From Romanomermis culicivorax (lineage: Eukaryota > Nematoda > Enoplea > Mermithida > Mermithidae), in assembly GCA_963922205.1 (NCBI GenBank), contig CAWUHX010000218.1, forward strand, positions 310,001 to 374,000: 64,000 nucleotides of DNA. The letters are read 5' to 3'. A model generated the notes under the pieces. That model was not told where the DNA came from, did no database searches, and was given only the letters and a program-made list of their open reading frames with translations. The translations under genes and the position numbers were made by a program. This document shows positions 35,145 through 43,875 of this stretch, piece after piece. Numbering within the stretch: position 1 is the first letter of the stretch; each line of letters begins with the position of its first letter.

Positions 35145-35165
35145 TTCCGGCGCTTCGCGCCGGAA
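35145..35165. repeat. GC-rich palindrome
   Basis: Same CCGGCGCTTCGCGCCGG core with the arms extended by TT and AA, giving 9-bp arms. Confidence 0.85.
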
Positions 35166-36626
35166 AGATTACCATCTTTCTGGGACTTTCATTTGTCATC
35201 ATAGAAGACTTGACCACCGATTTCTCGTGTAATTCAAATCTATTATGCTCTTCGATAGTTTGCTAGAAAATTTGTTCGGCAATGCTTGTAGATTAGGCTT
35301 TAAAGTCGAACATTTAAATTTCTTCTTCAATTTTGATCAATCAACCTCTCTAAAAACATCGGAAGGCTTGAAGAAGCTCAAAAACAGTGCGATAAAGCGT
35401 CTGTGAGCATTTTTGAGCCAAAAAACAAGGATTTTAGAACGAAAAAAAATTTTTTCCTCATGTGGAAAAAAATTCGACTACTTTCCATATTTGTGGAAAA
35501 AAGTTCGTGGAAAAAAAACAGTGGCACCGAGTCAATGATGAATATAAAATGACATCTATCGTACTTGACCCGAACGCGAACAAGTTATCTTCAAACAGTG
35601 TATCAGCATCGTTGCAGCAAAGTTTATAGGCTGTCAATGAATGATGAATAGAAATAAATTCTGAGTTTTTCGCTGTTCATTCAATTCAGTCACGTTCGGA
35701 TTTGAAACTGAAATCCTCACTTTTTGAGCTTGATTCATTCAAATAGAAAATTCGATACCGTTGGTAATGGTACATTGTTCCGACCGAAAACTTACACAAT
35801 TTTCGACTTTATTTTCACTCTTCACATTGTTCTTAAATGTTCATAATAAGATAGATCCGTAGTCGAAAATTGAATCAATTTGAACTTCCTGAACAATTTT
35901 AGAGTTATTTGAATTTTCTCAGCATTCCATTTCTCTTCGAGTCGTCGTGAGCTAATTGCACAGTTTTTTCTTAATTTTGATCTCACTGACATGGTTAGCT
36001 CAGCTGTAAATAGGTTGGACAAAATTTTTACAAAAAATTGTTGCGTTGAACGTTAACTTTTTATCAAAATCTTGGCCTAAAACCTTTCCGCAGTTTTCAT
36101 TATGTTTCTTGTGGGAAAAAAATTTTTGTGCCATTGGCACAAATTTTTTTGGCCTCTGGTGCCAACTGCCAATTGACACAAATATCCGTGCGTGCACAAA
36201 AAAAACGCTGCTGGCGCACATCGCGAAATTTCTTTGCTGTGTGCAAAAAAATCCCTGCTTAAGGTTCATCAAAATGCATCTTTTCGGCTTTGAACTTCCG
36301 AAAATTTTTTCTGCAGTGAGAAACATTACTAAAATTTTTCTCCTCATTTCCAAATTTTTTCCTCGAATCGAAAGAAAAATTTGAGGAAAAAATCGTAGAG
36401 GTAGACTTATTTGTGGTATTACTGTAGCTTCGAGAACAAAGTATGAAAGTAGGAACCTGCAAACCTAATATGTTTGCATATATAAAACAAGTTTAGCTCC
36501 TCCTCCCTCACTTTGGTCCCTATTTGTGGTCAAAACTGCTCCGTTCCTCCGGAATTCACGAATTTTTCACGATACATAATTAAGAATTTGAACTAATTTT
36601 CCGCAAATCGCGCACTCTATGAAATT

Positions 36627-36642
36627 ATGTCGCAACTGCAAG
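36627..36642 (+). pseudogene. first five codons of DIRS gag, split off by E3
   Basis: ATG TCG CAA CTG CAA G ends at the left edge of E3. The last four bases CAAG are the target duplication repeated at 58087-58090. Continuing from 58091 keeps the reading frame of the DIRS gag. The identification as the gag start is inferred from that exact frame match. Confidence 0.65.
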
Positions 36643-37217
36643 TGTCGTGCGTGAAAAATAAGATTAGACGACGGAACGCAAAGCTGTGTAGCTCGACGAT
36701 TTATCGCACGTTTTAGAAAAGACGTACGGAACGTAGTAGAGCATGCGGAACGCTGGAAACAGAACACTCGGAGTGTTAGACGAAATTAATGCAACGATAA
36801 TCGTACGCAGGAGATTGACGGGCTCGTAGAGAGGGCTATGTCAATTTACCCAGGGATCTTCGCTCAGGTCGTCAAAGGTTTTCCGATGCTGAAACTCGGG
36901 CCGTGCTATCTTAACCGCTAGGATTTTCACCTGAATACTCAAACTATTTTCCAAATAGTTTGACTCAACCAAGAACACACTTTCTCAACACAATTTACTA
37001 ATGTACAAATCGCCACCTCACACTCTCCAGACAAACAAGAAAATATGACCGTCTGGCTACAGTACAAACGAACTCTAATGAAAAACATTTTCATAATTTC
37101 TTCACATCGTAGCCACGCCTCTCCGCGCGTCTTGTCGCGATCTTTCTCCCTCGAACTTGCCGATCTTTTCTCAAACGCAACACAAGCTTTACAAATTCGT
37201 CAAATCGCTCCACAACA
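36643..37217 (-). repeat. 3' LTR of E3
   Basis: 575 bp, from TGTCGTGCG to CTCCACAACA on the + strand. It differs from 57512-58086 at scattered sites, many of them transitions, so the insertion is not recent. Confidence 0.92.
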
Positions 37218-37226
37218 CTCCTCCCC
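37218..37226 (-). other. polypurine tract of E3
   Basis: GGGGAGGAG on the minus strand abutting the LTR. The 3' UTR occupies 37227-37573. Confidence 0.8.
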
Positions 37227-37573
37227 CTTTCGATGTAAATCGCCTTAAGCGATTTTGACGTGTCGTGGTGAGTTGACGTTTTGATCGCATGAGAGGGTTT
37301 AGCTCGTTTTTTGGCAAGTTTCTTTCGAGGGTTTGTCTCTTTCGCACTCCTACGCTGCGGCACATACTACACAAAGAAATAAACAAAGAAAATATTAACA
37401 ATGTTATCACAAATGTTACGGCACAAAGCGATGAGCAAATGAAAACTAGTATTTCATACCGAGAAAATTAAAATTTTAGAGATTTTGAAAAAGAAAAGAT
37501 TCTAGGGGAAAAAACAATAAACTAGTGAAAGAAAAGAGATGCGTTTAGCATCCTGATACTCATCCTTTTCGAA

Positions 37574-39313
37574 TCATTTCGGTGGGAATCCGGGACCTTT
37601 CGGCAAAGTTTTCGTCGGAGTTTTGCTCGTTTTCAGAATACCCGGCGGAGGCATCTGTATTGATTGACTCGTGGTCGGCGCTCATGGGGCCAAAGCTCGT
37701 TGCGCAGCTCCCGACGTTCGAATTCCAACAACCGGTGGTTGAGTTATCACGGTTGTTGTCATGGTGATGATCGGAGCCGGCGTCATTTGATACTTTTGAG
37801 GTACACCCGCTTTTGCCAGCGCTATTGTGTCTTTCTGTTTCTTTTCCTCGGCTCTTTTATCCATTTCGATTTGGTATTCGCGGTGAATTTCTCGAATGAT
37901 GGCCTTTCTTTCCTCGGTTGCCTGATAATTCGGGGCTCTCCTATCAGTCAGACATTGCAAAATGTAGTGCAGAGCCATCAAATACGAATTATAGGTCATT
38001 TTGTAGTCCTAGGCCTGTCGGGCATGGAAGAGGAACAGCGTAAGCCGTGTGATGAGAATAGCATTTTGGGCGCCGTAGTATTTATAATAATCGCACATCC
38101 AGCTTAGGAGAACTGCAGTGAGTTCTTCCGTACAATGTGGATCTCTACGCAAATATCGTGCTTGAAAATAGTCAGGGAAATCTTGAGCTATTTGTTGCGA
38201 AGCCGCGGTGGCTTGATGTAAAATCATAGGATCGAAATTTAGATGAGCGCGATTGAAGTAATTAATTATAATTACTTCATCGGTAGTTCGTGGTTGAATT
38301 TGGGCTGTTATAGGCGCAGTAGGTACGCTAGGGTACTGTTCTTCGGGTGGTGTACGTTGTCTACCAAATCGGCGATACAGAATTTTGTAATTTGGCTGTG
38401 GCTTTTGTTGATCGCTAGCCACTTCGGCTTGTTGTGACGTTGTTGGTTCATCAATCATTTGTTCAGAGTCAGCCGTCAGAGGCTGTTGACTCTCTAGTTC
38501 CTCTTTTCCCAACTGATCGCGCTTTAAGGCGCTAGCCTATTCGATTCTCTTTTGATGATCTTTCAAATCGCTGGGACGTTCACGTCTATAGTCGCAATCA
38601 AGGTGAAATTTTCTCGGTCGTTTGTTTGAGGCCTATTCACCATGACGATACTTTCGACTGTCGTAATCATCACTTTCTTTTCATGCAGTAGACCGTGAAG
38701 GTCATTCTCGTGATCGCGAGTCGGTTTCTTTGCATTCTCTACTTCCCGTGTCTTCTCGCGAATCGTGTTGTTTCTTAGTTGGTGGCATATAGTTTGGATC
38801 TTCCAGATGAGACTCCAGATAGTCCTGAATAGTGCGCAGTTGTCTATCGATAGCGTTTCGTCTTCGAAACAGCGAAAACTGATACGCTCTAATAAAGCGA
38901 ATCAGTTCACCATGTTTGTCGCAAAGTCAGTCTTTTTTAACCTCCAAAACAGGAATCGTACTTTCTGTACTGATAGGTGTAGAGGTATCTTCCTCGTTTT
39001 TCTTCGGTATTCTGTGTCGAGTAGGGATTATTCGTGGTGGCACCATTTTCAAATCATCTTCGTCTTCATGTCCTATTTGAGAGATATCTCTCATCGACGT
39101 AGTTTTTACCAATGCCGCCCTTTCTCGATATTCCTCTCCTTTATCCCAATCTATGTCATACTGACTGTACGACAGATTTTTGGATAACGGAGTTAACGAG
39201 GATGCAGTTTTAGCCATCGTCATTGGTGCGGTAGTATCAGTTCTCGATAGATCATCGTCTTCGCTGTCGATTTGTATAACATCGGTTTCGGTAGGAACTT
39301 CCGTTTTTATTGC
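37574..39313 (-). pseudogene. E3 accessory polyprotein, C-terminal part
   Basis: Ends with a Pro-rich tail and stop at 37574. The best-preserved portion (38512-37682) contains the WMCDYYKYYGAQNAILITRLTLFLFHARQA region in separated blocks, LNFDPMILHQATAASQQ, and an EERKAIIREIHREYQIEMDKRAEEKK coiled-coil-like helix. Upstream are an RS/charged tract and an acidic Ser/Thr/Asp linker (39223-38927). A few stops interrupt it (for example near 38009 and 38540). The family is unknown. It is joined across E4 with 48536-50567. Confidence 0.6.
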
Positions 39314-39317
39314 GAAC

Positions 39318-40204
39318 TGTCAAGGAGTGCAAAAATTTGTATAATTTTTATGTAAGTTTTCGCGAAAATATTTATTCCTCATTTTCTCGTCACATGTACA
39401 ATAATTAGAAATCCATTAGTGTTCTCTATTGTTTTCAAGAGTCTGGGTTCCTAGTTGGAAACCAGACTATTTTTCAAGTACTTTGTTATTGTCACATATT
39501 TTCGTACTCGTAATTTACTCAGCAGGAAACGAAAAGATTGGCACATGTTAAAAACAAAAAACACTTTTCCTCAACATACAAAAATGGGTTCATATGTTTT
39601 GAACCCTCCGACAAATTGGAAACTAATTATGCACAGCGGGGCTCCCAGAACCACGCCCCAAGAAAGTGGATGTTGACTCGAAAATGGAAGAAGAGTGGTT
39701 CTTCTTTCAGTCTTTTGGTTCTGCAGTTTTCGAGTTGGCTGGTTGGACTTTATGTGATTACGCTCACTGTTTTAGTGTGCTGGAACATTACGCGACTTCG
39801 CTCGCTGCTTTGGTTGGTTGATCTTTACGCGACTACGCTCGCTGCTCCAGTTGGTTTGTCTTTACGCGACTTCGCTCGCTCGCACCTCACAGTCCGTCGG
39901 ACTTTGAAACGATTTACGTTTTGGTTTGAGGCAATTGCATTGCCTATACTTTACGGGACTCGGGCTTCGATACCAGCCGTTTCCCTGCTTCCAAATTGTC
40001 ATCCGATACCCGGAAAATGAACATTTATTTTCAAGTAAATTGTGCCAATCTTTTACGCCCAATCGCTACGCGCCACCCTCGCGCCTTTTTGTCACGCCTT
40101 TGTAAGTATTGCCTTATCCACGTTATTTACTGTAAGTTATCTAATAAATGTCAAAAAACCCCAGTTCTACAGTAATTCACTTAAACTCAAGAAAGGTCCT
40201 GACA
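39318..40204 (+). repeat. 5' LTR of E4
   Basis: 887 bp. It contains a tandem array of about 40-bp units with ACGCGACTTCGCTCGCTGC cores at 39750-39890. Confidence 0.95.
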
Positions 40205-40211
40205 TAAATCT

Positions 40212-40219
40212 TGGTGACC
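40212..40219 (+). other. primer-binding site of E4 (start)
   Basis: TGGTGACC begins seven bases after the LTR. The first bases TTGGTGAC are the same as in the E1/E2 site. The tRNA is not identified. Confidence 0.5.
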
Positions 40220-40545
40220 TAATAACAGGGGGTAAAGTTAGAAAAACAATGAACCTTTTCGAATTTTGGTGGGGACATATTTGATCGTCCCCCTCTTTCT
40301 AAAAAAAAAAAGAAAAACAAACATATTTTTGTCTTTTTCCGATTTTCTGATAATCGGCGTGGAAAAATCAATTCGATTTCTCCCCTTGCAAAAACAAGAC
40401 AACTTTTCGATTCACATAAGCTTTTTTTTTGGGTATCATAACTGGGTTTTCGAGCATACCAAATCTGGAAAGTAAACGTGCCGAAACCCTAAGTGAAACA
40501 TTTCTGCGCATTGAACAAGAAGCTAAAAGCCAAATTATTGGAAAA

Positions 40546-42120
40546 ATGTCTTTTCAAAATCCAGACCCACTTGGTCATGTTGTTCAGGATGCATTAGCTG
40601 CGGTCTTGGATCAGAGGCTTCAAAATCTTGAAGCCCAAATGAACAGAAAAGCGGCCCATACAGAATCAACCATGAATGAAATTCGAGTAAATCACTTGCG
40701 TGGTGACATGCTTTCTGCCAAAATTAACGATTTTCCGTTCTTTTCTGGGCTGCCCCATGAAAACTTTACTGAGTGGGCCAAAAAACTCGAAAAACAGATG
40801 ATTTTGAAAGGGATAAAAAACGAGGACGATCAGTTGAAAAGAATTTTTTTGGAGTTTCACCTTAAAGGTGATGCCCTCACGAAATTTGAAAATATTTCGA
40901 GTTCCGAGGATCCACCCACTGACTATGAACAATATAAAGTTGCTTTGGAGAGGGCATTCCCCAGCCAACGGGACGCCCTGTTTCACAGACAAAGTTTGAA
41001 AGATCGTAAGCAAAAAAGAACAGAAACAGTAACCGCATATTTCAATGAACTTGAAAAGATGGGAAGGCTTGCCTACCCTACTCTTGACACAAATGCAAGA
41101 AATACAGTTCTTGAATCAATTTTTTTAGATGGGCTTCAGGCGGACGTCCGAAAAGCCCTAAAATTCAAACGTTTCACTAATCTGAATCATTTAATTGAGG
41201 AAGCAACTTTTGTGGAACAGGAAATTCTGCGGGATGAGGCCAATGTGGTCTTTTCCCCTTCGGCAAGGTACAATGTTGGGTTGCAAGAGCCCGTTCTTGC
41301 TTTGCAACCCTCAGGAAGTAGTACAAACAAACAAATCGATGAAATAAATGAAAAATTGAATAAATTATGCCTACAGATGCAGCAAAACGTACCACCAAAA
41401 CAACATACAAATAGAAAACCCATCACTTGTCATACGCGTGGCAAGGCTGGTCATTTTGCCCGAGAGTGCAGGTCTAGACTGCAATGCGAAATTTGTGGGC
41501 GAAATGGCCACTTAAAAAATGACTGCAAATCAAAATGCTTTCACTGTAAAAAAACGGGACACAAGAGCAGATTTTGTAGGCAAGTGAGAGATGCCGAATG
41601 CTACACATGCAAAGGAAAAGGGCACATGAGCAACAGTTGCCCCCAAAAATCAAGAAATGCCCAAAATAACATTCAAGGGTGCCCAAATGGGTACCCTCTT
41701 GATGGTGATGACCCTGATTTAGTTGCAGAAGTCAATAATTCATCGCAACATTGCTTTTTTGTAGGGTCTTTATTATCGATAATGTTCGACGATGGGTCTG
41801 AATCACTTGACTACGATGATTCACCGACCCCAACATCCAACATAGGCGTGGGCCGCCCGGCAAGTCAATCACCCGACAGCCGCCCACCAACTACACCACG
41901 CTCGTCCTGTTCCGACGACGAAACGGAAATAATACCAGAGGGCAAAAAAGAAAACCGCGCCCCACAATTGGAAGCGCCACAAGTAGACAGCAACGGGCCG
42001 GACGAAAAGCCAAACGTGGCCCCGCTGCCCGAAAAATATCGAATCCCAAAAATTAAAAGACAACCCAGGGTTCCATTATTGGAACCCGGCTCTTTGGAGC
42101 CAAACGTGGCCGCATTGTGA
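40546..42120 (+). CDS. E4 Gag polyprotein
   Basis: About 524 residues from ATG 40546 (MSFQNPDP). The capsid domain is of retrotransposon-gag type (FPFFSGLPHENFTEWAKKLE, then FLEFHLKGDALTKFENI and a Pro/Arg region). Four zinc-knuckle units follow at about 41428-41640. Units 2-4 are canonical C-x2-C-x4-H-x4-C, while unit 1 has lost its second Cys (CHTRGKAGHFAREC). The C-terminal tail is acidic and Pro/Ser-rich. The frame closes with TGA at 42118, five codons before the ATG of the next ORF in the same frame. The open frame extends upstream to 40429 without an ATG. Confidence 0.9.
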   Translation: MSFQNPDPLGHVVQDALAAVLDQRLQNLEAQMNRKAAHTESTMNEIRVNHLRGDMLSAKINDFPFFSGLPHENFTEWAKKLEKQMILKGIKNEDDQLKRIFLEFHLKGDALTKFENISSSEDPPTDYEQYKVALERAFPSQRDALFHRQSLKDRKQKRTETVTAYFNELEKMGRLAYPTLDTNARNTVLESIFLDGLQADVRKALKFKRFTNLNHLIEEATFVEQEILRDEANVVFSPSARYNVGLQEPVLALQPSGSSTNKQIDEINEKLNKLCLQMQQNVPPKQHTNRKPITCHTRGKAGHFARECRSRLQCEICGRNGHLKNDCKSKCFHCKKTGHKSRFCRQVRDAECYTCKGKGHMSNSCPQKSRNAQNNIQGCPNGYPLDGDDPDLVAEVNNSSQHCFFVGSLLSIMFDDGSESLDYDDSPTPTSNIGVGRPASQSPDSRPPTTPRSSCSDDETEIIPEGKKENRAPQLEAPQVDSNGPDEKPNVAPLPEKYRIPKIKRQPRVPLLEPGSLEPNVAAL

Positions 42121-42157
42121 GAGGAAGCTCCCCAAATGCCTATTTGGAGACGGTTAG

Positions 42158-42219
42158 GTAAAGTTGATTGCAACAAAAGAAACTCACATGCACACACAAT
42201 AAAACAAAAATTTTTTCAG
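42158..42219 (+). promoter_or_regulatory. candidate 62-nt intron before the glycoprotein-like ORF
   Basis: GGTTAG followed by GTAAAGTT is close to the 5' splice consensus, and AAAAATTTTTTCAG followed by GG is a strong 3' site. The acceptor lies 12 nt before the ATG at 42232, the position needed for a spliced envelope-type mRNA. Confidence 0.45.
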
Positions 42220-42231
42220 GGTGTAGCGGAA

Positions 42232-43875
42232 ATGACCGTTATTGCCCTTGTAGCCAATGCAAAGGCAAACGCACGCAGGCCCGCAAGAACCGACGAAAGG
42301 CCGCTAAGGCCAGAAAGGCACGATGAAATTAAAAAATTCGTGCAAGGATTTTTTTTTCATTTATGCATACTTTTGTGTGTATTTTTGTGCCCCGTGGAGG
42401 GCGGACAAATAAAAACCTTTCAACTTTGTGGAACTTCGACCAGTGGGCATGCCATAGAAATCCCAAAAACTGTTGCATGTGTTAGGCCACCTTTGAGTGA
42501 AATTCCAACTCTTGTCACAGGACAGGTCTATACACCCCTGGCCAAACTGAAACATACAACAGGGTTCAAGTGTAACCTTCGGACACGAAAAATCTGCACA
42601 CAAGTTGGGTTTTTCGGCTCAAAAAGTATAACTTTTGACCAAATTTCCATGAAAACTTTGACCCCTTTTGAATGCAAAATAGCAATGGAAACGAAAACCT
42701 TCCAGGGTCAGTTTGTGAATGAAACTATCTCCGGCATTTGGTCAACAAACAATAAACTTGACCTACAGTATAAGTGGTGCTGTTTCGATAACTGTCAGAC
42801 AGTAGAAAATTTGATTGTCGAAGAGGGACAAGTTGCCTCTTGGGACGGCAACAATCTTATCAGCACCCTTGGAGATTTAGGTGGTTGTAAAGCAAACGCC
42901 GGCCATTGCGTCATGGCCGACGGTGTCGTCGTGTGGGATGAAACCCCTTTAGAAAGAATTTGTCCATTCGAACTCAAAAACTCGTACAAAATCAAAATAA
43001 GTGGGTCCCATATGGTCATTGATGATATACAAGCAGCATTTTTTGTTACAAATAACTCGTTTGAGCACCCAAATTGCCCAGAACTAACAAACGCACTTTA
43101 CACTGAGCAGGGCATTGTGGTTCGGTTTGACCCATCAAATCTTACCCAAGGTGAATCGAGTAAACAAATAAGGGCTCTTTCTACGCATGATAATGCAGAG
43201 TTTGATCCCATAAATTTAAAACTCAATTTTCTTGAAGAAAAAATACGTGATTTTGAACTGCAAAGTTTTCAAAATGTGTGGAATGAACTTTGCCGCCAAG
43301 CTCAGCGCCATCTGGACTTGATATGGCAGTTGTTGCGCCTGGACGCAACCCTTGGAGCAAGAGCTTTTCTCCAACGAACTGACATCACAGCAGAATTTAC
43401 AGGAGAGGCCATAACCCTATGGCCCTGTCATCAGATCAATGCGTCTGTGGTGTATAAAAATCACAAAATTAATGGGACTTGCTTCAAAAATCTACCAGTG
43501 GTGGTCAATAACAAACTCATGTTTGTGACCTCAGGTGGCACTGACCTCATGGAAGAAAGTCAGAAGGTCGACTGCAACCATATGCACGTGCCCCTTTTCA
43601 AAATTAATAACACTTGGTCCAGTAAAACAGGAAAAACCCATGTTAGCAAGATCCCACTTGAAGTGATTTGGAACGGCAGCTTCACAGTATTCCATTTCAA
43701 TGCACCATCCCTTTTTCACGATAAGCTGGCGGCAGTGTCCACTAGTTTGATTTTTTTGAAGCAGTACATGTACAAAACACACAACCTAGAACAAGTTGTG
43801 AACAGACTAATCCCTACCACCCAGTTTGGGTCAAGCACTCTTAGAACTGGCAAATATGCAAAGTTCCCATGCTAG
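42232..43875 (+). CDS. E4 envelope glycoprotein-like protein
   Basis: About 547 residues. ATG 42232 is chosen because it follows the acceptor-like site; the same frame opens at an earlier ATG, 42136. Residues 1-36 are basic, about 37-52 are strongly hydrophobic (signal peptide or signal anchor), and the rest is Cys-rich with seven N-x-S/T sites, all features of a secreted or membrane glycoprotein. No clear C-terminal membrane anchor is visible before the stop, so the anchor may be lost or supplied otherwise. The fold is not certain: a class III (rhabdo/chuvirus-like) fusion protein is one possibility. It lies between gag and pol, which is unusual, and overlaps the start of pol by 20 nt. Confidence 0.6.
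   Translation: MTVIALVANAKANARRPARTDERPLRPERHDEIKKFVQGFFFHLCILLCVFLCPVEGGQIKTFQLCGTSTSGHAIEIPKTVACVRPPLSEIPTLVTGQVYTPLAKLKHTTGFKCNLRTRKICTQVGFFGSKSITFDQISMKTLTPFECKIAMETKTFQGQFVNETISGIWSTNNKLDLQYKWCCFDNCQTVENLIVEEGQVASWDGNNLISTLGDLGGCKANAGHCVMADGVVVWDETPLERICPFELKNSYKIKISGSHMVIDDIQAAFFVTNNSFEHPNCPELTNALYTEQGIVVRFDPSNLTQGESSKQIRALSTHDNAEFDPINLKLNFLEEKIRDFELQSFQNVWNELCRQAQRHLDLIWQLLRLDATLGARAFLQRTDITAEFTGEAITLWPCHQINASVVYKNHKINGTCFKNLPVVVNNKLMFVTSGGTDLMEESQKVDCNHMHVPLFKINNTWSSKTGKTHVSKIPLEVIWNGSFTVFHFNAPSLFHDKLAAVSTSLIFLKQYMYKTHNLEQVVNRLIPTTQFGSSTLRTGKYAKFPC

Larger units (their letters stand above)
32069..36626. other. long AT-rich spacer with palindromes
   Basis: No supported gene. Short ORFs at 32314-32640, 33572-33832 (one hydrophobic helix) and 36046-36384 show no family signature. 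The stretch holds four GC-rich palindromes and several hairpin-forming AT-rich repeats. From about 36480 the sequence may be the 5' end of the DIRS element whose gag starts at 36627. Confidence 0.5.

Noticed and set aside
36046-36384. 112-residue ORF
   Set aside because: Lies in hairpin-rich AT sequence with an antisense ORF of similar length; probably chance.
43826-43855. Pol starting upstream of 43856
   Set aside because: The open frame extends there only from a TTG; the first ATG is 43856.
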